Shown here: one piece after another, positions 23,599 through 34,984 of the stretch
How the letters are laid out: each line of letters opens with the position of its first letter
Position numbering within the stretch: the first letter of the stretch is position 1
NCBI GenBank assembly: GCA_015499995.1
Contig: JADNRV010000069.1
Span: 186,001 to 250,000, forward strand
Direction of reading: 5' to 3'
Source of the DNA: Flammula alnicola
Lineage: Eukaryota > Basidiomycota > Agaricomycetes > Agaricales > Strophariaceae
DNA length: 64,000 nucleotides
Notes under the pieces: generated by a model
Database searches by the model: none
Told to the model about the DNA's origin: nothing
What the model saw: only the letters and a program-made list of their open reading frames with translations
Translations under genes and position numbers: made by a program

Positions 23599-24651
23599 TT
23601 AATGGATGCTCTGCTCGAAGGCGAGTCTCCGCATGATGCGGCTGAAGTGGCGCGGGCGGACGACGAGGAGGTCGGTCCCGTTCGTCGCAGCGCGCTTCTT
23701 GATCTTGCAGGTCTTGCCCGACGACGTGGTGGACGACGCGGCAGGTGGGCTCGACGCGGTGGGCGATGATGTGCTGTTTCCTCCGGCGGTTGTAGGTGTG
23801 CCAGAGCCACCGCCAGAGATGAAGCTGGCGATGGGAGGCCCAGGGAAAACGTACGGTGCATTGGGGTCGAACACGTTGGGGTCGAAGATGCCGGGGTCGT
23901 TGTCGCTGTAGGCGCCAGGAAGGCTGACGAGCTCGCTGGCCTGTGGAGCGCCCGTTTGGCTGCCGCCAACAGTGATCTGGGCGCAGGCGGGGTAGAACTC
24001 GGCGCCTCCGAGCGACGTAGCAAGATGCAGAGCGATGATCTCGTGACGTAGGAGGTAGTTTCCTGGTGCCAGATTCGAGGGAAGGGTAGCAGTAGCCACA
24101 CCGCCGGTCACTGGAGATGGTTAAAAAAAGCAAAACATAGAGAGAAAATAAAACATACTGAGATCAGCCTGAGCCCAGACAGAGTTGTCTCCACTCTTCT
24201 TTCCGACCTGTTGGATCTTGAACCACTTGGCGTTGGAGGCATCGAATTTATCGCAGGTGGTTGAGCCACAGGAGGCCATGTAGGTCAACATGGGTCCAGT
24301 GTTATGAGGCCACTATAAATAAAAACGTCGATCCAAGAACGAGAAGGACGATCGAGAAGAACGTACGTTGCTCAGATCTTCACCCTTCCAGCTGAAAGTG
24401 AGCGCATCTCCGGGATTTGCATTGGCAACCAACGATCCAGCGGTTGCGTTGGGCCCGCAGGTCAAAGCGACGTTGTCTGCTCCCTTGTTGGGGTCCGGAG
24501 TGCTGATCTGTCGGATGATGCTCGGGGAAGTGCTGCCAGCTGGGATATTTCCAGTGAATGCCTGGCCATTAATGGTGACGGTGCGCAAGAAACCGTGGGC
24601 GGATACATAGGCCGCTGTGAAGAGTGGGAAGAAAAGAGATGTAGTTTTCAT
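23599..24651 (-). CDS. AA9 lytic polysaccharide monooxygenase
   Basis: Copper enzyme that cleaves cellulose or other beta-glucans by oxidation; secreted. Exons 24651-24367, 24312-24159 and 24110-23599 join in frame to 316 residues. The signal peptide ends ...AAYVSA and the mature protein begins HGFL, giving the N-terminal His of the copper-binding histidine brace. The second brace His is in WPHNTGPMLTY. The axial/second-sphere region is LRHEIIALHLA and GGAEFYPACAQI. At the position where most AA9 enzymes have Gln (GAQFY), this one has Glu. The catalytic domain is followed by a Gly/Ser/Thr linker, but there is no CBM1 cellulose-binding module; instead the protein ends in a basic tail with RIMRRLAFEQ. 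A TATA box lies about 180 bases upstream. Confidence 0.93.
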
Positions 24652-24831
24652 TGTAATGGGTGGAGAAAAGAATATGGGAATCGTTCAAGGACTGGGTTAT
24701 GAGAGGGGGTGAGGCCAATAGGGATCGCACTGCGAGAACTAGAGAGCAAAAGAATCGTAATAAATGAGTGGCGTGGATAGAGAATACAGGCAAGCTGTGG
24801 TGGACTTAAAACTAACCTGGCGATTCCCTGG

Positions 24832-24839
24832 CTTTTATA
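24832..24839 (-). promoter_or_regulatory. TATA box of the AA9 gene
   Basis: TATAAAAG on the minus strand, about 180 bases ahead of the ATG at 24651. The placement fits a core promoter with a moderate leader. Confidence 0.5.
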
Positions 24840-26586
24840 CAGTTCTCGACGCTTGGAGTGGGTCTTCATTGTGCTAGGCCCCTTTTATTGTCCCCAGGGC
24901 GGTTACAATGTGTTTTTTGTTCCCCATCAGTCCATCGTGCCCGGTGCAGCCCAAATGCGGCTCCGTGCCCACAATGGGCGTTTATTTGTAATTATTTGGC
25001 GTCCTTCGGTTACAAACAATTGCCTTGCTGGACAACGCCATTGTGCACCCAATTTATTGGACAAAAGAATTTTAATTTTGGCATGACCACAGAACAGGTA
25101 CAGCAACCATTACTTCGACGACGACCACTCCTGTGACTGCGACAAAGTTCAGGAAAATTCTGAACGTATGGCCACTTCGAGCACTTTACTTGATGGAATT
25201 GCCAGCAAACATCGCACCCAGGCTTGGGCCGTGGAAATACTGCTCGCAGCCCCACAGTGAAACTGCTTCTTTTGCACAAGTATGTTGCCTATGTTCTCGA
25301 ATGTGCCAGTTGATTCTGAGTCTGTTGCAGGCGGCTCGCGGCCAGGGCTCCAGAACAATTTAAATGTTAGAAGATCTGTCAACACGTTCCAAATGCCCAA
25401 CATACCAAAGTTCATCTCACTTTGAGAGAACACTGGGACTTGCCCGGAATTTGGATCACCTCCGCAGCCGCCTCGTGTTGTTCGCTCATGATAGCGATTC
25501 GTTTACATAAATTCAGCCCATGGACGTGTCCACGAATCCCGACGCTTTCCACGTTCCATCCCTTCTCCTCGAGGCTCGCAGGTTTGCCTCGAGGCGTTTA
25601 AATGTTCGTACCTCCCATTCACCACATGCACTCGGTCTCAACTATGAACCCAGGATTTTTTAACGAACTAGTTGCCTCCGCTCTCATATCTCAGTACCCT
25701 CAAATCAAAGATATACTTAGATCGTGCGCTATTCATGGTTATCCAGCAGACTCAACTAGGCCTCCATTCAGTTCACTCTTGCTCGAGACTCACTCCTACT
25801 CGAGAAAGAAGCTTCTCTAGAACGTTCGGATGGATGGTCGGCTGGCGGGATATTCATATCGATGTACCTTCATTCTCGAAGATCCATCGCAAAACATGCT
25901 TATCCAGCTTATCGCAACCTTGCAAGCATAATGTTACATCATGAAGGGACCGAGACCGATCAGAGCATGTATGTCATAATCTCGTCTTGTCTGTGGAATG
26001 CGTCACTTGGGTGATGCAAACGCAGTCCAAGTTCAGCAGGGCTGGAAGGCGGAGGTTTGGTGACGGTGACGAGGATACTTGCGCACGCATCATACATGCT
26101 TCAAGATGCGCGCCGCCCGGGAATCACGGAGAGGACGTAAACCCCTCTGGACTGTGGAACGCGTCGCTATACTGATACCAGCGTAGTCCAAGCCATTAAA
26201 GCTCGACGGCATACGTTGGTGATCACCTCATACCGGGGATGTACTACAGTATACATGTATATGCAAGTTAATTAACGAAACACCTCTCAGGCTTGAAATC
26301 ATCTTGTCCAGTGGATCGACAAATCTTGATTAAGTACGCATATGCTGATAGAATAGTTTCGAGTCCAAACGTAGGACTTATATACGTGAAACGAAAGCAT
26401 TTACGAAAAAAAATGTGACGTAGGATTACTGAAGAACAAGAAATTAACTAATAAGGTATCAAAAAGGATCGGATCAGCTAACGCACGGTATAACGGAGAG
26501 AACATAGAAGAAACCCCGATGAAAGCAAAATATAAAGAGAGAGAACAACAAAAAGATCATGCATATGGCGTTAAGGAAGGAACACG
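24840..26586. other. long intergenic region with an 84-codon open remnant
   Basis: No complete gene. On the plus strand 25760-26014 is open for 84 codons with protein-like composition (LLLEKEASLERSDGW, SMYLHSRRSIAKHA) but has no early ATG or domain that I recognise; it may be an exon relic. Around 25985-26025 and 26150-26195 a roughly 40 base sequence (TGTGGAAYGCGTC..., ending CAGTCCAAG or TAGTCCAAG) occurs twice in degenerate form. Confidence 0.35.
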
Positions 26587-27258
26587 TTAACAATCGATGT
26601 CTTGGTTCCAGAAGGGTTGTTCCTTCAACAGCCTTGCCTCTCTGATAACTTCAGAGGGCCATCGCGCGAGGCGATCTATGTATTCCGCTGAGACAAGCAG
26701 AGAATAAGCGAGTTATCGATAGCGGAATCACGAAATAAACCATACCTTTTGGTCCTCGACCACCCGGCGAGCTTAGCAGGGTAATGATCTCATCATAATT
26801 GTCATACCCAGGAAGTAACACATTCCCCTCAGGCCTAGGATCCTCGCGCCCCTCCTTGATCAAGTTATCCCAGTCGTACACCATCTGGAAATCATCTTGG
26901 TTTACACCGGCTTGTTCCCACTTTTTCAAAATCTGCTCAATAGTGGCTTCTGCTTGCTTCGTTGGACATTCACGGCAGCGGAAAAGAGGGCCGATCCACC
27001 ACCACGGTCCATCAGGGATCGAACAATCGTGCATACACGTTGATGCGGGTAAGTATCATCCATCCATGCCCTAGCTTCACACTCACGCCCGCAGAATGGC
27101 ATAGTACGACAACGCGTACTAGGCTGGAGATTCTTCCCGACGCCTGGAATGATGGAGTTACGACATCCGTACGCAGAACAGAGGTCTTGCGCATAAAATG
27201 CTAAATCTTCATATGTGTCCTCCTGCGTCGGATTGTTGTTTAAACCGAGATTGGGCAT
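26587..27258 (-). CDS. MYND-type zinc finger protein
   Basis: MYND fingers bind two zinc ions and mediate protein contacts. From the ATG at 27258 the finger is visible at about residues 27-78: CSAYGC, then CRTMPFCGREC, then HQRVC after AWMDDTYP. The following sequence (ATIEQILKKWEQAGV, YDWDNLIKEGRED) is typical of short agaricomycete MYND proteins. The last intron ends at 26688 (acceptor CTCAG) and exon 26687-26587 ends in TAA. Between 27000 and 26950 the frame changes. A 50-base intron with poor sites (donor GTGGTG, acceptor GCAAG) would fix it; otherwise there is a one-base deletion and the gene is broken. The borders in that part are therefore uncertain. Confidence 0.65.
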
Positions 27259-27395
27259 GTTGGGATCGGAAGATAGATAGAATGGAGAAAAGCTGTACTA
27301 TCTTTGTCTCGAAACCTCTAAGTAGTTCCTCCTGATAATTCGGCAGTTAGAGCCTGACACAATGGAAGTAACGATAGAAATATAAGGCGCCGTAA

Positions 27396-28061
27396 CTAAC
27401 AGAATCTTCGTGCAGCACCTCCGCGTACCGCTTTTTCATCTGAGCGAATGTCAACCAAGGTAAGGTCAACAAGCCGTCTTGTTGAGTTGACTATTGTGTC
27501 GAGGAACCTGTACTTCACCAGACTTGGGATGATGAAGGATTTGCTGAGACGCAAAACTTCAGCCGTGACTTGACATATGACGGTGTCCGGTACGAAGCGA
27601 TACCACTGCAACATAGTCTGGACGAACCTGTCAGCTCCATGTGGCATGAGGTCGGTAAAGCGAGACGGCCAAGGTTTTGTCAACCCCTTCGTGACTGACG
27701 TGAGGCCTTTAGGCCCTATGAAGAGGCCGAGGACACAGAATAGGTTCACGATTAAAGCACACCGTCCCAAGGAAAACATAGCTTTGTCGCGCCCGGTGCC
27801 AGCTTCTTGCGTATACATATGCGCTCTCGACATCGATTGTTCGGCCTGTTTCAATCCTTTCATATGATACCCTATAATGTGCGGGTTTACAACTTGACAT
27901 GAGCATGTCGACAGAAGGATCAACAGCCTGTCCAGTTGTTCATCCGTGCGTGGCAATAATAAAAACCTGACAACGGCACCCCAGAGCTCTGGGCGTTGAT
28001 TTACTGCAGGAGACTTCCTGAGAGCACCCTGATTTAAGGGCACGCCTCTCTCTGTCACCAT
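27396..28061 (-). CDS. hypothetical protein upstream of the MYND gene
   Basis: A single open frame of 221 codons beginning MVTERGVPLNQG. I do not recognise the family. It is mostly helical in appearance, with a hydrophobic stretch around residue 100-120 (CALIVNLFCVLGLFIG) and a basic C-terminus. It lies 137 bases upstream of the MYND gene on the same strand. In several agaricomycete proteins a helical N-terminal region precedes a MYND finger, so these could be parts of one gene, but I found no splice pair joining the two frames. Confidence 0.45.
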   Translation of the reverse strand: MVTERGVPLNQGALRKSPAVNQRPELWGAVVRFLLLPRTDEQLDRLLILLSTCSCQVVNPHIIGYHMKGLKQAEQSMSRAHMYTQEAGTGRDKAMFSLGRCALIVNLFCVLGLFIGPKGLTSVTKGLTKPWPSRFTDLMPHGADRFVQTMLQWYRFVPDTVICQVTAEVLRLSKSFIIPSLVKYRFLDTIVNSTRRLVDLTLVDIRSDEKAVRGGAARRFC

Positions 28062-28536
28062 GCACTCGAGAAGGCCCCATTAATACATATGCCGCAGTGT
28101 GTCGGGTTGTGGGGGTCACGGACCGAGGAAAGAAAGAAGTCGAGTGGTGCAAATGGTAATTCTGTTGTACGACCTTTTGCCGTTGACGTCGTTTTAGGCT
28201 GTGACATGATAGAGGAACGAGCAATGGGATACAGAGACAAAGTGAACTTCGGCGTGGGGGTATTGAGTGAACAGAAGTAAGTTGGAACGTTATGTAAAGT
28301 TTCGTACCAAGTTGCTGGCACGACTACGTACGTACAAATTTCGTAATTCATAATTCGACTCCGACAATCTTCGCAATGGGCGCCGTACTTAGGCAAAACA
28401 AATGTATACGCACCGCCACTGCAGTGAACCTTCAAACTCCTGGAACTTTTCAAACTCCTGGATTTGGATAGTAAGCATTGGCCTCGCTGATCACAACGCG
28501 AATGAGTGGTTTAAGTACTTGTGACTTGATTTGAAC
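28062..28536. other. intergenic, nothing recognised
   Basis: No coding signal. Confidence 0.4.
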
Positions 28537-28659
28537 AACGGGCGCCTAACAAAACTTTCTGCCGCAGTGGGACTCGAGCTATAAATACCCCGCGGCAGGG
28601 ATCCGCGTACCTATTCCGACACCTTGCAGTGTACACGACCCCAGAGGGAGTTCTGGAGG
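28537..28659 (+). repeat. TATA-containing repeat, copy 1
   Basis: Shares ordered blocks with 30657-30759 in direct orientation: AACGGGCGCCTAACA, a TATAAATA box, AGGGATCCGCGTA (copy 2 AGGATCCGCGTA), CCTTGCA and GAGGGAGTTC followed by GGAGG. It looks like a duplicated promoter or a short retroelement end. Confidence 0.6.
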
Positions 28660-28870
28660 CGGGCGCTTCTCCCTGCTTACCAAGCTGAACTGTTTAACGG
28701 CCCTCAGGTGAAAATCAGGAGCTAACCCTACTCACAAACGAACGACCTAAAAAGGCTAGAAGGATTTCTTTGCAATCAATGTACATTCGTAGCTGAAATT
28801 CAATATCTGCCTCCAAAAGTTCCAATATCCTCCATTCCCCTCAGGCTTAGGCCTATATATCACTGCAGCT

Positions 28871-30311
28871 TTAGAGCTTCGACCTCGTTGCAGCACGCCG
28901 ATGCTGCTCCCAATTCTGACATGCATACTCATATGCATCTCTCCACCCGCTGCCCACCTTGTCCAATATCAATCCCTCCCCCCACACCTTCTCCATAACT
29001 GAAGTACACCCTTCTAGCAGCAACCCATGGGCGGACGGGGCATCAATGTAGTGCTGCCCACTGCGTGTGCGGTCAAGGAAGAAGTCAGCTATGGATGAGT
29101 CAATGAACTGGACGGGAGTTCGATTGCCATTATCTTCCTTGTTGTCTTCCAATTTGGGTAGGAAGATCAAAGGATGAGCTGGCAGAAGTATCCATTTCAC
29201 ATATTGTGCGTCCTCTAGTCCCAATAGCGCCGCAATCATCATGAGGGAAAGAGGGGAGAATGAAAACAGAAGTGCCTTTAAAATGCACTTGAACGAGCGG
29301 AGGTTACCCGTTGGTGGCAGTGGATAACTCGATAGCACATTGAAGATGACTTCGTCAGTTGGGATTTCATTAGTGGATGAAGTGGTGATACCGCTTTGAA
29401 TGGCGTGTCGCGGCTGTTTTTCCACTTCCTCGTCTGATTCCTCCTGCTTGGAAAGGCGATCGATGAGAGAGTCGAGGCATTCGGTCTCAAGGGACGAGCC
29501 TGACATGCTATTATTTCGGCCTCCTTCCCCTGCTTCTTCCTCGTGTGCCATTCCGCCTTCACGGTCACCCAACCAACATCTTGTATCACATGAGAGGTCA
29601 TCTCCGTTCTCGCTTCCCTGCGTCTGACAGTTTAGCTGCTCTCCAACGTTCGCGGGAATCATAACTTGATTGGAGACGTGTTGGTACTGCCATAAGTGTG
29701 TGATACTTGTTGAATTGTCATGACTGGCATCTATTAAATAATGTTATTAACTGTCATGAAGACCACGGTAACAAAGGGAAAATCTCACCGATGCTCATGC
29801 TCCCTGCTGCGTTGTAGAACTCCCCACCGCTAATACAGACTTCGCGAGCTTGCTCGAACATGCATGCCGATGGTGCGAGCGAGGTGGCGATGCGTTGTTC
29901 GGGTGTGTCTTCGATGTCAGAACTCGGCAGTGGTGGAGGTGTGGCCACGGAAAGCGAGGGGGGTGGTTGGCCGTATGTTCCGCCTGAAAGAGAATAAAAA
30001 GACGGAGAATCGTCGCATGGCGAGGAGATACCTCCCTCTGGAGCACCAGAGGGAATTTCGGCAGCCCAGGCAGAGATACCTGTGGAATCATTGGTCCACT
30101 GTGAGTGATGTGGTGTGGGCGTCGCATTGTCCTCCTCTTCTTGATAATAATATGGGGGCTGGATTGAGGGACCGGCGAGATCCTGGCAGTGTGGAGAGCA
30201 ATATGGGCTGGAACCTTGCTAAAAGGCAATGAATACAGGAAACATAGAGGAAAGAAGAGGACATACAATACGCTTTGAACAAGTCAAGCACCAGTCCACG
30301 TCGATGTCCAT
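28871..30311 (-). CDS. chimeric protein: Ecl1-like N-terminus joined to truncated NLR
   Basis: Three exons join in frame: 30311-30267, 30218-29789 and 29730-28871, 444 residues, introns GT-AG. The N-terminus MDIDVDWCLTCSKRI followed by SSPYCSPHCQDL has the CxxC...CxxxC arrangement of the Ecl1 (life-span regulatory factor) family. After a Pro/Ser-rich stretch comes MFEQAREVCISGGEFYNAAG, close to the peptide found near the start of many agaricomycete STAND/NLR proteins. The last ~150 residues (LRSFKCILKALLFSFSPLS, IAALLGLEDAQYVKWILLP, PVQFIDSSIADFFLDRTRSG) match the region just after the NACHT domain in such NLRs. The NACHT P-loop and the repeats are absent. So it is either a real fusion gene or an Ecl1-like gene whose 3' part was replaced by NLR remains. 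Function cannot be stated. Confidence 0.6.
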
Positions 30312-30656
30312 GGTTAGTAGAAAGGGCGGCATGTGCTTTCGACCCGTCTTATAAAAAGCGCTAGGACCCATATTAGGTTTATGATCTTGCTTCTTTTATT
30401 TGCATAAAGCTGTTCACACCGCCATTGGCTAGATCACGTAGAATTCAAGCGCCGTTAAATACGCGTATGCCGCATGTACACTGCATGTACTTCAAAACCT
30501 TTTTTTTTTTGACTTCGGCGCCATTTTATCTATGAAGATTCTATACTAACTTTGGCCATTCTCCCTGCATTACCATCTCAGGTGAAGTAATTTATCGAAA
30601 TATTTTCTTTACCCCTATTTAGAGTCAGTGGAAATAAGTGTTTTATGTTGAGCAAT
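30312..30656. other. upstream region of the chimeric gene
   Basis: No coding signal; A/T-rich patches. Confidence 0.4.
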
Positions 30657-30759
30657 AACGGGCGCCTAACAGATTCCCAGGCGAGATATAAATAGTCTAC
30701 TAGGATCCGCGTATTCTGTCAGCTGACGCCTTGCAACTGCTCCTGAGGGAGTTCGGGAG
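30657..30759 (+). repeat. TATA-containing repeat, copy 2
   Basis: Direct, diverged copy of 28537-28659, with GAGATATAAATA at about 30686-30697. Homology fades on both sides. Confidence 0.6.
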
Positions 30760-31214
30760 GTATGTAGACTACCTTCTCTCCTATTGACAGCCATTCTACA
30801 CCCCCCTTACATTCGGCCAGAAAATCTTGCATCAAACGAAGGTACGCCAAAGGCTAGTACATTGCTTCAAATCTATGTGATCTTCGACAGGAGCTTTCGA
30901 GACCTCTCGAGCTCATTAAAAAAGATGCTCCGGAAATACAATCAATCAAGTCTTGTGTTGTAAATTAAAATGAGATTCATTCGTACGGATACAAGTGAGA
31001 CCTATCTAAGATCTAGATATCTAAATGCTATATGACATGCAGGTATGAATTAATTGCGAAGAACTAGAAAAAGGAAAGCATAGCATAGAGTTAAAAGAAA
31101 AGACAGAAAAAGAGAACGACTAGTAATCTGCATGGTCTACCTGGAATAATTGTGGTCTGTGATCGATGTTCGGTATGTCCATCCTTCTAGATCCGTAACG
31201 TCATCTACAAATTT
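30760..31214. other. intergenic, 3' flank of the MFS gene
   Basis: No coding signal seen. Confidence 0.4.
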
Positions 31215-33492
31215 TCAACGAGCAGCAACAGGTTTGTCGGGAGGGAAGTCGAATTTCTCCCTCTCGTTCTCCCTCTTGGCTTCCTCATCGGTGAGCCTCC
31301 TACCCTGCGAGGCCCTCGAGCTTCTCGCCCTGATTTTCTCTCCATACTTGAAGAAGAAAAATGGGATAGGCGTGATGACGAACCCGATGAGGCCGAGCAA
31401 TAGCCCCGCATATTGGAAGTGCATGTGATGGAACATCTGGTTCACGAACAGCGGGACCATAGCGCCGACCTCGGACCGCAGGAGCGTCTTGGCAGCCATG
31501 GCACTGGCTGCGAAGGCGCTATAGGAGTCAATGATGTAGGAGTTGGCGGAGACGTAGATCAGGATCATGGCGAAGCCGAAGAGGAATCCGGAGATGCACA
31601 CGGCTGGGTGGGAAATCGTAAGGATGGTGAAGAAAGGTAAAAGAATACAGACAAACTCACCAATCCAATGCACATGGGCGTAGGCACCTGTGAAGGCGAA
31701 GATCATCAGCGCGCTAGGGAGGATACTACAATGCGACTTATATCAATATCATACCAGAATAAAAGGTAAACGTGGACGTACAAGCATCCGACCATCATGG
31801 GATACAGCCGCGCTTCAGGGTATGAGCCATTTCGTGTAGCGTTGGCGTAGATGCGCTCCTGCAGGGGCACGAAGAATCCGGCGAAGAAAATTCCCAACTG
31901 AAAGACGTCGTTAGTCACTAGGTAACGCTGGCGAAGTAAATAGCAACATACCATAATGCTAACGAAAGTGAGGCCGGTGATACCGGCGCTAAAGCCACGA
32001 ATTTCGCTGAAGGCGATGGGGAAGGCGAAGAAAAGCAAATCTGTTCGGACGGTCGTCAGTTCTGTTTACTCGTAATTCGCTAGATTCGAATAACTCACAT
32101 AGGAGACTGTAAACGAATGACAAATCTGCGAGCGAATAACGTTAAGATGGAAAAGCTACGAAGGAGACTCGAAAAAGCTTACAACAACTCATGAAGATGA
32201 CAATTGGCTCTTGCACAAGCATCAAAAATGGCCGGATAAGGGCGGCCTTGAGGATTTCTTTGAACGGGCGCTTCTCAAGTTCTTCGAGGGTACGATACCG
32301 GTCATCTCCTGTTGTTTTCCGGAGATTTGCGGCTTTGCGACGGAGGAGAATAGGGGCGAGGGTTTCGGGAATGAACAAAGTGAGTCCGAAGCTGACACCG
32401 AGGAAGATGAAGAGGACCCAGTCTAAATAATGACGTATAAGATTCCAAGGGGTGAAGATGAAATAAGTTATCAAACGTACAAATCCACCGCCAGCCGGCA
32501 AGTTGACCGATCCATCCACCGACCATAGGTCCTATACAGGGACCAGCACTGTGATATTCCGATCAGATATATTCTCCCGAAGCGTAAGCAAGAAGAAAAT
32601 ACCCACAAGAGAGTTGCAGAAAAGACAGCCATGGGGGCTCCTCGATTTTCGACGGCCCAGACATCAGCGATACTAAACGCAGATATAAGTGTTGAGCCAC
32701 GAGCGTCTACAAGAATACTCACCTTCCACCAATGTTACACATCGGAGCACTTGCAGACAGTCCTGCAAGCATTCGCCCAACGACAAGTGTCGCAGAATTA
32801 TGCGCCAGTGCGCTTGGTAGAGTGAAGATGAAATACAAAAACATGCTAAGCATGTAGACAGGTCGACGGCCAAAGACTTCTGAAAGAGGAGCCATAAATA
32901 GCGGACTGTAGTGATAGCGCAAGTTAGCAGATAGAAAAAAAGTACGGATGATTCGATGACTTACCCAATACCGAAACCCATGACGAAACAAGTGACAGTT
33001 AGGTTGGTGATTTCTTGTTGAATCTTCAACTCTTTTGTTGGCCCAACCATGCTGAACAAAAATGTAAATCATACGATGAAGGAGACAGAACTGTGACACA
33101 TACTCTCCAGTGATAATCGAACTTCCAATGGCAACTGCCAAGCATAGTGTGGCTGTTGTAATGGTAATATACCTATAAGGGAGGCGACTTGCATGAGCGA
33201 TGTTCGACCGATGGAATAAGAAAAGAAAGACGCACCATTTTTTGCCATTGCTCCATTCTCTTGGATCTTCACCCTTTCCTTTCTCGAATCCAACTATGTG
33301 ATAGCCCTCCTTCGTTCGAGTTAACTCAAGTTCATGGATAGTGTGTACACGACGGGGAACATGTGTGGTGGCATCGATGTTCGTAAATTCTGGGGAAAGG
33401 TTCTCGACATCAAGTTCCCTGAAGTCTTCCTCCTGCTCTGCAGAGAGCACCGGAGGGAAGGCAAACTCGGCTTCGATGGGTTCAGACGGCAT
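31215..33492 (-). CDS. MFS transporter, DHA1 family (polyamine/drug type)
   Basis: Plasma-membrane proton antiporter of the 12-helix DHA1 group, to which yeast Tpo1 and Flr1 belong. The N-terminal ~80 residues are cytosolic and acidic and end PREWSNGKKW, as in that group. Then follow LCLAVAIGSSIITG, FVMGFGIGPLFMAPLSEVFG (motif A region, GRRPVY after it), ADVWAVENRGAPMAVF, GPMVGGWIGQLAGWRW (motif C region) and FGLTLFIPETLAP. The second half includes AGFFVPLQERIYANAT and FVNQMFHHMHFQYAG. It ends with a charged tail. About ten exons join in frame with GT-AG introns; I see no break. The substrate cannot be told; polyamines and small toxic compounds are usual. Confidence 0.88.
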
Positions 33493-34980
33493 CGAGGAAG
33501 GGGGGGAAGGAGGAGGGGGAGGAGGGGTGAACTGGAAAAAATAGCTCTCATAGTTTTGCGAGCGGGTGGGGGGGTCTTATAGGCCAGTGGTATCCCGCAC
33601 GTCGTCCGATGTACGACGCGAGCGGATGCCTTGCTTACGCGCTACGACCATGTCAAACCGCAAAATGCTTAAAGGAGCGCAAGTGATGGGATATCCTTTT
33701 TCCATACATGCCGGATTTGGCATCCCAGATATTCCGAGTCCCAATATGGACCATTTACGCAAGTGTGTGACCCCGCGCTGATTGTCATGTCGTGATGAAA
33801 TTTCAGAAAACTCAGTGAAAATCTGTACAAATCCGACGGGGAATGTTTCAAATTAAGATATCTAACAGCAGAGCTGTGAAAAATGGATTTTTACGGACCC
33901 TTGACGGACCCCCGACGGATTTACTTGATTTTTGGCCAAATTATCACGCTTTGCTTATATAACTAAATGGTACCAAAGCAGAAGTAGTGGGTCCATTAGC
34001 GTCTTTAAAAAATGTGTGTTCTAAGCATCTGTGCCTATATGCCTATGAGAGTATCGTACATCTTTTTTAAGCAATACGGGGCCACCAGTCGTAGACGATG
34101 TAGAAAAGAGATTTGCAGATGCAGATGAATGAAACAAAGTTGACCAGACCACACCTGAGACGGGCCTGTTTCACCGCCACAATCGGACATAAGTTTGCCA
34201 CGATGTGCCAAGTAAGCCAAGTCCGTGAGTCAATTGGCGGGTTCAAATCTTGCTCACTAAATTTTCAAGCAGTAAATCGATAAAGAACACCCAAGCCATA
34301 TATGTATGTTCACCGGACTCGCCAATTAGTGAATACCCTTGAATACCCTTTCGCTGAATCAAGCTAATTGAATGTGATGCCAGGTTCAAAGATCCCCAGC
34401 TTCAGATCTTGTCAGATCGACCAAGGACACTCGCTTCAAGGTTGTAGCACCGCATTACAGTATAACAGCTTTTACCAGTGGACGATTTGCATTCAGCGTC
34501 ATCGATCTAATCCCCACTTACTGGTGCTTCACAAACTCAGCGCCTCTGACAGAAATCCAGCGCAAGTGACGAGAGAGCCTCAGAAGGTAGCAGGCCTCGA
34601 CCGGAATGTTCCGATTGCCGAATCAGTGTCTCAGCTGGAAATTCCTGGAATCATCTTGACTGCGGTCGGCTCACACATGTGCTATACACCACAAAGGAAT
34701 CCCGGATGGATTATTGCGACATGCGATGCTTTTGTTTGAAGGTGAGTCGGATACCCATTTGGACTACGAGGGCGACGAAGGGCGACGGCCAGGTTGGCCA
34801 ACGATGAACCGTACAGGTCTAACAGGGTCTAACGCATTGTCGGTTGCGAAGGCCGTGCGATAGAGGAAGATCAGCAGTTCCGTGATTCGTCCAGCCAATC
34901 ATTCGTTCTCGCACGTTGGAACTTGTCTCGGGAGCCGAAGCCAAAACATTTCTGTATCGAAAGTGCAAGTAAGTTCACAA
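33493..34980. other. intergenic, no supported gene
   Basis: A few short open frames without domains. Near 33895-33930 the phrase GGACCCTTGACGGACCCCCG shows a small internal repeat. 34225-34260 has a tRNA T-arm look-alike, not supported as a tRNA. Confidence 0.4.
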
Positions 34981-34984
34981 TATT

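Noticed and set aside
23388..24133. Ser/Arg-rich minus-strand frames overlapping the LPMO
   Set aside because: Shadow frames of the third LPMO exon.
29795..30268. 157-codon Pro/His-rich minus-strand frame
   Set aside because: It is the other frame of exon 2 of the chimeric gene and reads through a clear GT-AG intron.
34225..34260. GGGTTCAAATC with a GTGAG/CTCAC stem, resembling a tRNA T-arm
   Set aside because: No D-arm, anticodon arm or A-box in the right place.
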